DNA from: Marivivens sp.
GTDB taxonomy: Bacteria; Pseudomonadota; Alphaproteobacteria; Rhodobacterales; Rhodobacteraceae
Assembly: GCA_024642115.1 (NCBI GenBank)
Contig: JAHEBU010000002.1
Coordinates: 1-64,000 of the forward strand
DNA length: 64,000 bases
Reading direction: 5' to 3'
Both the position numbers and the translations under genes were made by a program. A model generated the notes under the pieces. The model searched no databases and was not told the origin of the DNA. It saw nothing but the letters and a program-made list of their open reading frames with translations. Below are positions 39,266 to 47,669 of this stretch, one piece after another (positions within the stretch are counted from its first letter, which is position 1; the number at the start of each line of letters is the position of its first letter).

Positions 39266-39949
39266 ATGCAAGACCCAGCGCTCTCTTCGCCTTCGGTTCT
39301 GGCCCGCATCCTGCGGCTGGTCATCCGTCTGGGGCTTCTGGCGGTGATCGTGATGGCGGTCCATTTCCTGACGCTCTGGGTGCACAACGAAATGGCCGCC
39401 ATGAACACGATCGACCAGCAACGGACAATGGGCTGGGTGCTGTTCGCCTGTCTGCTGGGCTATGCGCTGTTGCTGGCCATACCGTTCGTGCCGGGGGTCG
39501 AGGTGGGGATCGCCATCCTGATGCTCAAAGGGGCGGATGCCGCCCCGCTGGTGTACGGCGCCACGGTGCTGGGGCTGCTGATGGCCTACGGGTTTGGCCG
39601 CTATCTGCCACTGGGCTGGCTGTCACACAGCTTTGCCGACCTGCACATGACGCGGGCGGCTGCGCTGGTTGCGCGGACCGAGGCGATGACCCCCGAACAG
39701 AGGATCGACGCCCTGACCGACCGCTTGCCCCGGCACTGGGGGCCGCCGCTGTTACGCTTTCGCTACGTGATGCTGGCTGTCCTCATCAACCTGCCCGGAA
39801 CGGCGGTGATCGGCGGAGGGGGCGGCATCCTGACCATCGCCGGATTGTCGGGCCTGTTCCGCGACCGTTGGGTGATCCTGACGATCCTGCTGGCCACCCT
39901 GCCCGTCCCGCTGGCGGTCTGGCTGATAGGGACGTCCGTGTTGCATTGA
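39266..39949 (+). CDS. Integral membrane protein, possibly VTT/DedA-like
   Basis: A 227-aa protein with five or six hydrophobic segments (about residues 15-35, 52-76, 84-115, 172-190 and 197-222). The PFVPGVEVGIAILMLKG stretch and a Gly-rich LINLPGTAVIGGGGGILTIAG segment resemble VTT (SNARE-associated Golgi/DedA) proteins, but similarity is too weak for a firm call. ATG at 39266 has AGGA 8 nt before it; starts at 39221 and 39257 are alternatives. A 217-nt stretch to the next gene contains a weak copy of the intergenic repeat and no other feature that I recognise. Confidence 0.6.
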   Translation: MQDPALSSPSVLARILRLVIRLGLLAVIVMAVHFLTLWVHNEMAAMNTIDQQRTMGWVLFACLLGYALLLAIPFVPGVEVGIAILMLKGADAAPLVYGATVLGLLMAYGFGRYLPLGWLSHSFADLHMTRAAALVARTEAMTPEQRIDALTDRLPRHWGPPLLRFRYVMLAVLINLPGTAVIGGGGGILTIAGLSGLFRDRWVILTILLATLPVPLAVWLIGTSVLH

Positions 39950-40166
39950 GTGGCACCGAGGGAGTGCGCCCTGCCTGCGGCCGGTCGTCTGATACAGGGG
40001 GGCTATCTGTCTCCCACGGCTTCACCTCACCCCCCCGACTGTTGTTACGGCTAGGTGATCCGAAACTTGGACCCGGTGACGCAATGCAGCGTTCAAATGA
40101 CGCCCCCCACCTTTCCCTGGCCCTACAAAAGGCTATGGTCCGGCAAAACAGTTTGCAGGCCGCCCC

Positions 40167-42212
40167 ATGACCACCGATCCGCTCGTCATCTTTACCCCCT
40201 CGGGCAAGCGGGGGCATTTCCCCGTCGGCACGCCGATCCTGACGGCGGCGCGGCAGTTGGGGGTGGACCTTGATTCCGTCTGTGGCGGCCGCGGCATCTG
40301 TTCCAAATGCCAGATCACCCCGTCCTATGGCGAATTTCCGAAACACGGTGTGACCGTCCACGACAACGCCCTGTCCGAATGGAATGCCGTCGAGGAACGC
40401 TATGACACCATCCGCGGTCTGGCCGAAGGCCGCCGTCTGGGCTGTCAGGCGACCGTTCAGGGCGACGTTGTGATCGACGTGCCGCCGGAATCTCAGGTTC
40501 ACCGCCAGGTGGTCCGCAAGGCTGTCGATGGCCGGGCCATCGTCATGGACCCCGCAACCAAGCTGTATTATGTCGAGGTCCGCGAACCCGACATGCACGA
40601 ACCCTCGGGCGATCTGGAACGGCTGGGGGATGCCCTGCGCGACCAGTGGGGTATTCCGGTTGTCACAGCGCCGATGTCCGTCTTGCGCAAACTGCAAAAG
40701 GCCCTGCGCAAAGGTCAGTGGACCGTCACCGTTGCCCTTCACAAGGGGCATCAGGACGCGGCCCACCGCATCCTCGACATCTTTCCTGGCTTTCACGAAG
40801 GCCGCATCTACGGGCTGGCCATCGACCTTGGCTCGACCACCATCGCCGCCCACCTGACCGACCTGCGCAACGGCACCGTCAAGGCCAGCGCAGGCGTCAT
40901 GAACCCGCAGATCCGCTTTGGCGAAGACCTGATGAGCCGGGTGAGTTACGCCATGATGAATCCCGGTGGCGACGTGGAAATGACCAACGCCGTGCGGGCA
41001 GCGATCAACACTCTGACCGTCGAACTGGCCAAGGAGGGTCAGATCGACCCCAGCCAGATCGTCGAGGCCGTGTTCGTGTGCAACCCGGTCATGCACCACC
41101 TGCTGCTTGGGATCGATCCGGTGGAACTGGGACAGGCCCCCTTTGCGCTGGCCACATCGAATTCGCTGTCGCTGGACGCCACCGAACTGGGGCTTACCGA
41201 AATGGCCCCGGCGGCGCGGGTGTTCATCCTGCCCTGTATCGCGGGGCATGTGGGTGCGGACGCGGCGGCAGTTGCGCTGGCCGAACAACCGAACCTGTCG
41301 CCCGATCTGGTCCTGATCGTTGACGTCGGCACCAACGCCGAACTTCTGCTGGGCAACACCACGCGGGTCCTCGCCTGTTCGTCGCCCACCGGCCCCGCCT
41401 TCGAGGGTGCGCAGATCAGCAGCGGGCAGCGGGCAGCGCCTGGTGCCATCGAACGTGTCGAAATTGACCCCTCGACCAAGGAACCCCGGTTCAAGGTGAT
41501 CGGCTCTGACCTGTGGTCCACCGATCCCGGCTTTGCGGCGGCGACTGGCGCCAGCGGCGTCACCGGCATCTGCGGGTCAGGAATTATCGAGGCCGTTGCC
41601 GAACTGCGGCTTGCCGGACTGATGGACCCCAAGGGGCTGATGGGATCGGCTGAACAGACCGGCACAGCGCGGATGATCCCCGAAGGACGGACGCACTCCT
41701 ACCTTCTGTACGACGGCACGGCGGACGGCGGGCCACGGATCACCGTGACCCAAGGCGACATCCGCGCAATCCAACTGGCCAAATCCGCGCTTTATGCAGG
41801 CGCACGGCTGTTGATGGACGAAATGGGCGTGGACGTGGTGGACCGGGTCGTTCTAGCCGGGGCGTTCGGGGCACATATCAGCCCCAAACACGCAATGGTG
41901 CTGGGGATGATCCCCGATGTGCCGCTCGACCATGTGACGTCGGCCGGGAACGCTGCGGGAACCGGGGCGCGGATTGCGCTGTGTTCGGTCGCCGCGCGCA
42001 CCCAAATCGAAACGACGGTGCGGCAGATCCACAAAGTGGAAACCGCAATCGAACCGAAATTCCAGGAACACTTTGTCAACGCCAATGCGGTCCCCCACGC
42101 CACCGACCCGTTCCCCAACCTCAACGCTCTGGTGCATCTGCCGGACGTGAACTTCAACACCTCCTCGGGCGGAGGCGAGGCGGGGCGGCGCAGACGGGCG
42201 GCCAACCGCTAA
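40167..42212 (+). CDS. ASKHA-domain corrinoid reactivation protein with N-terminal 2Fe-2S domain (RamA-like)
   Basis: A 681-aa protein of the COG3894/RamA-like type. Residues 1-100 are a plant-type ferredoxin domain with C39, C45, C48 and C93 (SVCGGRGICSKC and LGCQATV). A middle domain follows, then an ASKHA ATPase fold starting at IYGLAIDLGSTTIAAHL near residue 215 and containing LIVDVGTNAELLLG, SSPTGPAFEGAQIS and VLAGAFGAHI. Such proteins use ATP to reduce inactive Co(II) corrinoid to Co(I) in methyl-transfer systems. It should partner the corrinoid methyltransferase at 26005, yet the corrinoid protein itself is not in the window. Confidence 0.9.
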   Translation: MTTDPLVIFTPSGKRGHFPVGTPILTAARQLGVDLDSVCGGRGICSKCQITPSYGEFPKHGVTVHDNALSEWNAVEERYDTIRGLAEGRRLGCQATVQGDVVIDVPPESQVHRQVVRKAVDGRAIVMDPATKLYYVEVREPDMHEPSGDLERLGDALRDQWGIPVVTAPMSVLRKLQKALRKGQWTVTVALHKGHQDAAHRILDIFPGFHEGRIYGLAIDLGSTTIAAHLTDLRNGTVKASAGVMNPQIRFGEDLMSRVSYAMMNPGGDVEMTNAVRAAINTLTVELAKEGQIDPSQIVEAVFVCNPVMHHLLLGIDPVELGQAPFALATSNSLSLDATELGLTEMAPAARVFILPCIAGHVGADAAAVALAEQPNLSPDLVLIVDVGTNAELLLGNTTRVLACSSPTGPAFEGAQISSGQRAAPGAIERVEIDPSTKEPRFKVIGSDLWSTDPGFAAATGASGVTGICGSGIIEAVAELRLAGLMDPKGLMGSAEQTGTARMIPEGRTHSYLLYDGTADGGPRITVTQGDIRAIQLAKSALYAGARLLMDEMGVDVVDRVVLAGAFGAHISPKHAMVLGMIPDVPLDHVTSAGNAAGTGARIALCSVAARTQIETTVRQIHKVETAIEPKFQEHFVNANAVPHATDPFPNLNALVHLPDVNFNTSSGGGEAGRRRRAANR

Positions 42213-42318
42213 GATGACGAAACCGTGATGCGGCAGGGCGGAACGAACGCCGCTGCCAGACCTTGTCTTTTCGAACTGGCCCCACGGGGCGAAAGTTGAA
42301 AAAGATCAAGGAGTAAAC

Positions 42319-42912
42319 ATGCGTAACCTGTTCAAATCCGCCATTCTGTCGGCCGCCCTTCTGGGCGTCGCTGGCGCCGCAACCGCCGATATCAAGAACG
42401 AATATCTGCTCGACGACAAGGCGACGATTGCCGAAAACGTCATGAAGGTGGCCAACTTCTCGACCCTCATCGCGGCCGTTCAGGCCGCCGGTCTGGGTGA
42501 CGAACTGATGGGCGCCGGACCCTACACCCTGTTCGCGCCGACCGACGAGGCCTTTGCCGCCCTGCCCGCCGGCACGGTCGAGGACCTGCTCAAGCCCGAA
42601 AACATGGACCGTCTGGTGTCGCTGCTCAAGGCACACATCGTGCCGGGGATCTACACCAGCGATGATTTCTCCAAGGCGTTCCTGTCGGAGAAACCAATCA
42701 GCGCCGCCAACGTGGACATGCAGGTCATGGACGGCATGATCGACCTGAACACCGATATCCTGACCCACATTCTGGTCGAACAAAAAGGTGACGGCCTCTA
42801 CGTGACGGCCAAGCGGGGCACGAACGACATTGCCCACATCATCGAAGCGGACATCATGAATTCGAACGGCGTGATCCACGTGATCGACCACGTCATCACA
42901 CCGGACATGTAA
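42319..42912 (+). CDS. Secreted fasciclin (FAS1) domain protein, single domain
   Basis: A 197-aa protein with a likely Sec signal peptide (MRNLFKSAILSAALLGVAGAATA) and a single FAS1 domain. H1 and H2-type motifs are clear: TLFAPTDEAFAALPAGTVEDLL near the N-terminal part and NGVIHVIDHVITP at the C-terminus. Extracellular or periplasmic FAS1 proteins act in adhesion, and some are induced by singlet oxygen in Rhodobacter; I see no RpoE-type promoter here. TCAAGGAGTAAAC precedes the start, and a terminator follows. Confidence 0.93.
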   Translation: MRNLFKSAILSAALLGVAGAATADIKNEYLLDDKATIAENVMKVANFSTLIAAVQAAGLGDELMGAGPYTLFAPTDEAFAALPAGTVEDLLKPENMDRLVSLLKAHIVPGIYTSDDFSKAFLSEKPISAANVDMQVMDGMIDLNTDILTHILVEQKGDGLYVTAKRGTNDIAHIIEADIMNSNGVIHVIDHVITPDM

Positions 42913-42956
42913 TCGCTGCCGGTTTAGCGTCTGCGCATCTGTTTCGTGCAGCTTCA

Positions 42957-42980
42957 GGCCGCCCCCCGGGGCGGCCTTTT
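42957..42980 (+). terminator. Rho-independent terminator of the FAS1 gene
   Basis: GGCCGCCCC (42957-42965) is perfectly complementary to GGGGCGGCC (42968-42976), followed by TTTT. It begins 45 nt after the stop. Confidence 0.88.
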
Positions 42981-43042
42981 GCGTGGGGACGGGGCTAATC
43001 CGGCTTGACGGCAGCGCAGCCCCCGATTACCTGAACCCTTGT

Positions 43043-43116
43043 GCGGGTATGGTGAAAAGGTATCACGAAAGCTTCCCAAGCTTCAGTTACGGGTTCGATT
43101 CCCGTTACCCGCTCCA
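43043..43116 (+). tRNA. tRNA-Gly (anticodon CCC)
   Basis: A 74-nt cloverleaf: acceptor GCGGGTA/TACCCGC, D-stem GTGA/TCAC, anticodon loop TTCCCAA with CCC at 34-36, T-arm ACGGG-TTCGATT-CCCGT, and an encoded CCA end. The anticodon stem has one A-C mismatch at its base (27-43), the other four pairs are normal. It reads the GGG codon and lies between the FAS1 terminator and the RidA gene. Confidence 0.95.
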
Positions 43117-43151
43117 GACGCTCCCGCCGACCCATTTTGCAGGAGCTACAC

Positions 43152-43499
43152 ATGTCCGACATAACCCGTTTCGAAACCGGCCCGCGCATGAGCCAATGTG
43201 TTGTCCACGGCGGCATCGCCTATCTGGCGGGGCAAGTGGGCGAGCCCGGCAAATCCGTGACCGACCAGACCCGCGCCGTTCTGGCCGAGGTGGACCGACT
43301 GCTCGCGCTGGCAGGCACGGACAAGACGCGGATGATTACGGCCCAGATCTGGCTGGCCGACATGAACACCTTCAGCGAGATGAACGCGGTCTGGGATACC
43401 TGGGTCCCCCAAGGCCACTGCCCGGCCCGCTGGACGGGCGAGGCGAAACTGGCCACCCCCGACTACAAGGTCGAAATCATCGTGACAGCGGCGGTCTGA
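43152..43499 (+). CDS. RidA-family protein
   Basis: A 115-aa member of the RidA/YjgF/YER057c family, which hydrolyses reactive enamine/imine intermediates of amino acid metabolism; divergent members may have other roles. Family motifs include VHGGIAYLAGQVG near residues 18-30 and the C-terminal AKLATPDYKVEIIVTA block. The catalytic arginine of canonical RidA is not evident at its usual place: the corresponding stretch reads PARWTGEAKLA, so it belongs to a divergent subgroup. AGGAG precedes the start by 9 nt. Confidence 0.9.
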   Translation: MSDITRFETGPRMSQCVVHGGIAYLAGQVGEPGKSVTDQTRAVLAEVDRLLALAGTDKTRMITAQIWLADMNTFSEMNAVWDTWVPQGHCPARWTGEAKLATPDYKVEIIVTAAV

Positions 43500-43508
43500 A
43501 AATAATAT

Positions 43509-43535
43509 CGGGCGGCTGAAACCTTTGGCCGCCCG
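43509..43535. terminator. Hairpin after the RidA gene
   Basis: CGGGCGGC (43509-43516) pairs perfectly with GCCGCCCG (43528-43535) around an 11-nt loop. It begins 10 nt after the stop. No T-run follows, so it may be a terminator with little strength or an RNA-stability hairpin. Confidence 0.5.
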
Positions 43536-43587
43536 CATCCGTGTCTCCATCATCGCGCCACTTACGGCGCACCGGATGGAGACCACC

Positions 43588-44694
43588 ATGAAACTCTCGC
43601 TCAAATCGGCCCTGCTGGCCGCGACCCTGCTGACGCCCACGCTGGCGCTGGCTGAAAGCCACGTCATGTCGAACCCGCAGGTTGGCGGCGCGGACATGTT
43701 CGCGGACAAGAACATCATCGAAAACGCCGTGAACTCGCCGATCAACACCACGCTGGTCGCCGCGGTCAAGGCTGCCGGTCTGGTTGACGCACTCTCTGGC
43801 CCCGGCCCCTTTACGGTGTTCGCACCAACGGATGAGGCGTTTGCCGCCCTGCCCGCCGGCACCGTCGACACCCTGCTCAAGCCCGAAAACAAGGACATGC
43901 TGACCAAGATTCTGACCTGCCACGTCGTTGCGGCCAACGCGATGTCGGACGCGGTGATGCGGATGATCGCAGCCGATGGCGGCGTGCATGACGTCACCAC
44001 TCTGGGCGGGTGCGTCCTGAAACTGGCGATGGACGGCGACATGCTGACCGTGACCGATGAACAGGGCAACGTGGCCCATGTGACCATCGCAGACGTCGTG
44101 CAGTCGAATGGCGTGATCCACGTCATCGACAAGGTCCTGCTGCCCAAGGCCGAAGCCGCCGCCGCCGCCGAACCGATGGCCCCCGCCGCCGATACGATGG
44201 CAATGGGCGACAACCCGATGGTGGGCGGTGCGGCGATGTATGCCGACAAGAACATCATCGAAAACGCCGTGAACTCGGCTGACCACACCACGCTGGTGAC
44301 CGCTGTCCAGGCTGCTGGCCTTGTGGACACGCTGTCTGGCCCCGGCCCTTTCACCGTCTTTGCCCCGACCAACGAAGCCTTCGCCGCCTTGCCCGCTGGC
44401 ACCGTCGACACGCTTTTGATGCCGGAAAACAAGGACATGCTGGTCAAGATCCTGACAGCCCACGTCGTGGCCGGTGACATCTCTGCCGAAGATCTGATGC
44501 GGATGGCCAAAGCCTCGCCTACCGGGTTCTACAACTTCAATGCGGTGTCGGGTGACGCACTGTCGGCTCAGGCCAAGGGCGACAACCTGTATATCTATGA
44601 CGAAAGCGGCAACGCCTACAAAGTGACGATTGCCGACGTCAACCAATCGAATGGCGTGATCCACGTCATCGACGGCGTCCTGCTGCCCAAGTAA
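43588..44694 (+). CDS. Secreted protein with two fasciclin (FAS1) domains
   Basis: A 368-aa protein with a Sec signal peptide ending at LALAES and two FAS1 domains, about residues 35-190 and 210-367, joined by an Ala/Pro-rich linker (EAAAAAEPMAPAADTM). Both repeats start with DKNIIENAVNS and end with SNGVIHVIDKVL or SNGVIHVIDGVL. Domain 1 alone has two cysteines (in ILTCHVVA and LGGCVLKL) that may form a disulfide. Nucleotide identity over 33 nt between 43705-43737 and 44245-44277, spaced exactly 540 nt, shows a duplication that has stayed similar. GGAG precedes ATG 43588. A terminator follows. Confidence 0.93.
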   Translation: MKLSLKSALLAATLLTPTLALAESHVMSNPQVGGADMFADKNIIENAVNSPINTTLVAAVKAAGLVDALSGPGPFTVFAPTDEAFAALPAGTVDTLLKPENKDMLTKILTCHVVAANAMSDAVMRMIAADGGVHDVTTLGGCVLKLAMDGDMLTVTDEQGNVAHVTIADVVQSNGVIHVIDKVLLPKAEAAAAAEPMAPAADTMAMGDNPMVGGAAMYADKNIIENAVNSADHTTLVTAVQAAGLVDTLSGPGPFTVFAPTNEAFAALPAGTVDTLLMPENKDMLVKILTAHVVAGDISAEDLMRMAKASPTGFYNFNAVSGDALSAQAKGDNLYIYDESGNAYKVTIADVNQSNGVIHVIDGVLLPK

Positions 44695-44723
44695 CCCCAT
44701 CCACGACGGCAGTTTGACAGGCC

Positions 44724-44761
44724 CCGGCGCATCCATCCCAGTGATGCGCCGGAGTTTTTTT
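44724..44761 (+). terminator. Rho-independent terminator of the two-FAS1-domain gene
   Basis: CCGGCGCATC (44724-44733) and GATGCGCCGG (44743-44752) form a perfect 10-bp stem around a 9-nt loop, followed by AG and seven T. It begins 30 nt after the stop. Confidence 0.95.
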
Positions 44762-45084
44762 ATCCATAGTCTGACCCCGACAGCCCCATCGCCCACGTTG
44801 TCGTCCTGACCCGTCGCCGGGGCTGACACCGTCTTGAGCAGTCCGAGATTGCGCGCCTTGGCGTGTTGGCCATAGTGCGACGTTGCCGCGTGGCATCATC
44901 CATGTCGTCCCGTAGTTTCGAAAGATCGTCCAGCGCCACCCCCCCCCGCGAGGACGTCAAACGCCGCGATCGCCACTATCAGCAAGAGCAGCGGCAGGCC
45001 GATACCATGCCGGCCAAAGCCGATTGCCACGCCGGTCAGGACCAGACCGACCAGCGCGTCGTCCGCATGATATCGCCATATTGA
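44760..45084 (-). pseudogene. Frameshifted ORF remnant with a nine-base homopolymer, otherwise no gene up to 45276
   Basis: Between the FAS1 terminator and pgi (44762-45276) I find no intact gene. On the minus strand, one frame upstream of the C9 tract at 44939-44947 reads a hydrophobic segment (DALVGLVLTGVAIGFG, then GLPLLLLIVAIAAFDVLAG). Removing one base of the tract joins it to a 66-codon frame with VALDDLSKLRDDMDD. No ATG, GTG or TTG starts the first frame in a credible place. This looks like a small membrane protein that has lost its start and frame. The stretch 45085-45248 is AT-rich and empty. Confidence 0.4.
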
Positions 45085-45248
45085 CCGGTTTGCGCGAACT
45101 GCAACTGTATCCGATGTTATGGATTTATCAGCTGTCTCTTTCTCCCGGTCTCGATCTCGACTCTACTTGGCCCGGCACGCAATCCACCACCGAACAGTGG
45201 GATAGTTCAAAACGGTCAATCAAGATAACCTAATAATATCAATTTATT

Positions 45249-45272
45249 AAAAGGCGTTCAAACGTGAACGCC
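45249..45272 (-). terminator. Rho-independent terminator of pgi
   Basis: GGCGTTCA (45253-45260) and TGAACGCC (45265-45272) are perfectly complementary around AACG. On the minus strand the stem is followed by TTTT (45252-45249) and an AT-rich tail. It begins 4 nt after the pgi stop and would end the zwf-pgl-pgi transcript. Confidence 0.88.
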
Positions 45273-45276
45273 CGTC

Positions 45277-46878
45277 TCAGGCCCCGTTTCGGCGCAGGAA
45301 ATCGACCAGCCCGGCGGTCGATCCATCCTTGCCCGCCGCATCCGTTTTCCCCTCGATCACAGGCTGCAAGGCGGTCGCCAGTTCCTTGCCCAGCTCGACC
45401 CCCCATTGATCGTAGGAATTGATGCCCAGAATGGCCCCCTCGACGAAGACGCGATGCTCATACAGAGCCACGATCTGCCCCAGAATCTCGGGGGTCAGCT
45501 GCGGATACAACAGCGTGGTCGAGGGGCGATTTCCGGGGAAAACCCGGTGTCGTGCCTGCCGATCCAGCTCGGCCCCGGTCAGGCCTTTGCGGGCCATGAT
45601 CGCCCGCGCCTCGTCCAGACTGCGTCCCTTCATCAGGGCCTCAGACTGGGCCAGACAGTTGGCGATCAAAAGCTGATGCTGGTGATGCAGGTCCTCTTCA
45701 TGTCCCCGCGCGGCCACCATGAATTCGCAGGGCACGATCCGGGTGCCCTGATGGATGAGCTGATAAAAGGCGTGCTGGCCGTTCGTGCCCGGCTCGCCCC
45801 AGACGACGGGGCCAGACTCGCAGGTCAGATCGGCGCCATCCATGCTGACCCGTTTGCCGTTGCTCTCCATCTCCAACTGTTGAAGGTAGGCCGGAAGCCG
45901 CCCCAACCGTTGATCGTAGGGCAGCACGGCGCGGGTCGCATAGCCGCAGACCTGATTGTGCCAGATACCGACCAGCGCCAGCAGCGCCGGCATGTTTTCA
46001 TGCCAGTCTGCCGCACGGAAATGATCGTCCATCGACTGCGCCCCGCGCAGGAACGCCCGGAACGCATCCGGCCCGATGGCGATCATCAGCGACAGGCCGA
46101 TCGGCCCCCACATCGAATAGCGGCCACCCACCCAATCCTCGAACCCGAACACCCGGGCGGGGTCGATACCGAACGCGCCGGTCTTGTCCAGATCGGTCGA
46201 CAGGGCCGCGAATTGAACCGCCGGATCGGCGACAGCCTGCCCCATCCACGCCTTGGCCGTACGGGCGTTCGTCATCGTTTCGATTGTCGTGAAAGTCTTG
46301 GAGGCGACGATGACCAGCGTCGTCGCCGGATCGCACCCTCGCAGGACCTGTGCGATATCGGCGGGGTCCACGTTCGACACGAAATGGGTGCGCGGCCCAT
46401 CATGGTAGGGGGCCAGCGCCCGAACAGCCATCGCCGGCCCAAGGTCGGATCCGCCGATGCCGATGTTGACCACATCGGTGATCGGCCCGCCCTGCCCCCG
46501 GAACCGGCCCTGCCGGACCTGATCGGCAAAGGCGGCCATCCGGTCCAGCGTCGCCCGGACATCCGGAATCACGTTCACGCCCTCCACGATCACCGGCGCC
46601 CCGTCGAGGTTGCGCAGCGCGGTATGGAGCACCGCCCTGCCCTCTGTCTCGTTGATCTTTTGCCCCGAAAACATCGCCTCACGCTTGGCGGCAACGCCGG
46701 TCGCGTCCAACAGGCCGATGAGCATGTCGCGGGCCTTGGCGTCGATGTTGGTCTTGGAATAATCGAACAGCATGTCGCCCAGCTGCACCGAAAAATCGGC
46801 AGCGCGGTCCGGCGTCAGCATGCTTTCTATGCGGCGGCCTTGGGTGGCCTTCTGGTGATCTTGCAGGTCTTTCCACAT
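45277..46878 (-). CDS. pgi: Glucose-6-phosphate isomerase
   Basis: Interconverts glucose-6-phosphate and fructose-6-phosphate. The 533-aa protein has PGI signatures including [13 protein letters not shown] near residues 137-150, [10 protein letters not shown]-type [13 protein letters not shown], and the catalytic glutamate region around [17 protein letters not shown]. It is the last gene of the zwf-pgl-pgi operon: pgl ends 3 nt before its start, and the terminator follows closely. In an Entner-Doudoroff organism it would return fructose-6-phosphate to the oxidative route. Confidence 0.97.
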   Translation of the reverse strand: MWKDLQDHQKATQGRRIESMLTPDRAADFSVQLGDMLFDYSKTNIDAKARDMLIGLLDATGVAAKREAMFSGQKINETEGRAVLHTALRNLDGAPVIVEGVNVIPDVRATLDRMAAFADQVRQGRFRGQGGPITDVVNIGIGGSDLGPAMAVRALAPYHDGPRTHFVSNVDPADIAQVLRGCDPATTLVIVASKTFTTIETMTNARTAKAWMGQAVADPAVQFAALSTDLDKTGAFGIDPARVFGFEDWVGGRYSMWGPIGLSLMIAIGPDAFRAFLRGAQSMDDHFRAADWHENMPALLALVGIWHNQVCGYATRAVLPYDQRLGRLPAYLQQLEMESNGKRVSMDGADLTCESGPVVWGEPGTNGQHAFYQLIHQGTRIVPCEFMVAARGHEEDLHHQHQLLIANCLAQSEALMKGRSLDEARAIMARKGLTGAELDRQARHRVFPGNRPSTTLLYPQLTPEILGQIVALYEHRVFVEGAILGINSYDQWGVELGKELATALQPVIEGKTDAAGKDGSTAGLVDFLRRNGA

Positions 46879-46881
46879 GGC

Positions 46882-47553
46882 TCAGCTCTCCGCCCAATGA
46901 ACGACAGCCCCGGACAGGACCGCCGCCACCGGGGCCTCTTTCGGGGTCAATTTGCGGGCGCGTTCCAGCGCCGCGCGTTTCTCGGACCCGGTGATGACGA
47001 TATGCGTGCTCATCGCGTCACGCAGAACCGACGCCGACAGGGTGACGCGCGGCTCGGGCGCACCGGGGGCGCGCATCGGCACGACAAGACTGCCGCCGTT
47101 CAGCGCATCGTCGAGCCGGTCTGCGCCGGGAAAGATCGAGGCGGTGTGCATGTCCGCCCCCATGCCCAGCAGCAAGAGCGAGATCGGGAGTTCCGGCCGC
47201 AACATCGCCTCGACCTCCTCCAGCGCCTCTTCGGGCTGGGGCGTGTCACGGTAGAGGGGGATATACTTGGCCACCGCCGCCCGGTCGGTCAGCAAGTGAC
47301 GGCGGACCAGTCGGGTGTTGGAGCGATCCGAGCTTTCCGGCACCCAGCGTTCGTCGGTCAGCATGACGTGGACGCGGCCCCAGTCCAGATCTGCACCGCA
47401 CAGGCTGTCAAAGATCGGTGCTGGCGTCGTGCCGCCGGGGACGGCGAAGGAGGCCCAGTCGTGGGTGGACAGGCACTGCCGCAGTTCCCCCGCCAGCCGG
47501 TTGGCCAGATGAACCATCATCATCTCGGCATCGGGATATTCGATCAGTTCCAT
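46882..47553 (-). CDS. pgl: 6-phosphogluconolactonase
   Basis: Hydrolyses 6-phosphogluconolactone to 6-phosphogluconate. The 223-aa product is of the Pgl/NagB-like type with the blocks FAVPGGTTPAPIFDSL, VMLTDERWVPESSDRSN and LLLLGMGADMHTASIFPG. The start at 47553 follows GGAGGACGCG; a longer in-frame ORF up to 47646 is not preferred since it would include the hairpin repeat. It sits between zwf and pgi in the same transcript. Confidence 0.96.
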   Translation of the reverse strand: MELIEYPDAEMMMVHLANRLAGELRQCLSTHDWASFAVPGGTTPAPIFDSLCGADLDWGRVHVMLTDERWVPESSDRSNTRLVRRHLLTDRAAVAKYIPLYRDTPQPEEALEEVEAMLRPELPISLLLLGMGADMHTASIFPGADRLDDALNGGSLVVPMRAPGAPEPRVTLSASVLRDAMSTHIVITGSEKRAALERARKLTPKEAPVAAVLSGAVVHWAES

Positions 47554-47569
47554 CGCGTCCTCCGGGTGG

Positions 47570-47591
47570 GGTGGGTCAAGACCCACCTTAC
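47570..47591 (-). repeat. GGTGGGT hairpin repeat, copy 1, in front of pgl
   Basis: GGTGGGT and ACCCACC form a 7-bp stem around CAAG, followed on the plus strand by TTAC. Twenty-two nucleotides are shared, apart from the loop, with copy 2 at 47648-47669. On the minus strand it lies just upstream of the pgl ribosome-binding site, where it could influence pgl translation. Confidence 0.7.
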
Positions 47592-47647
47592 AGGCTGGGG
47601 TCGGTCTTGTGTCAGCGGCCATCGCCCGTCGAGCAGACCCCTGCATC

Positions 47648-47669
47648 GGTGGGTTTCAACCCACCTTAC
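47648..47669 (-). repeat. GGTGGGT hairpin repeat, copy 2, overlapping the zwf stop
   Basis: Same 7-bp stem as copy 1 with loop TTCA, followed by TTAC. The TTA of that end is the zwf stop codon on the minus strand, so the hairpin forms directly after zwf. Both copies lie in the 112-nt zwf-pgl spacer and flank an unexplained segment. Confidence 0.7.
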
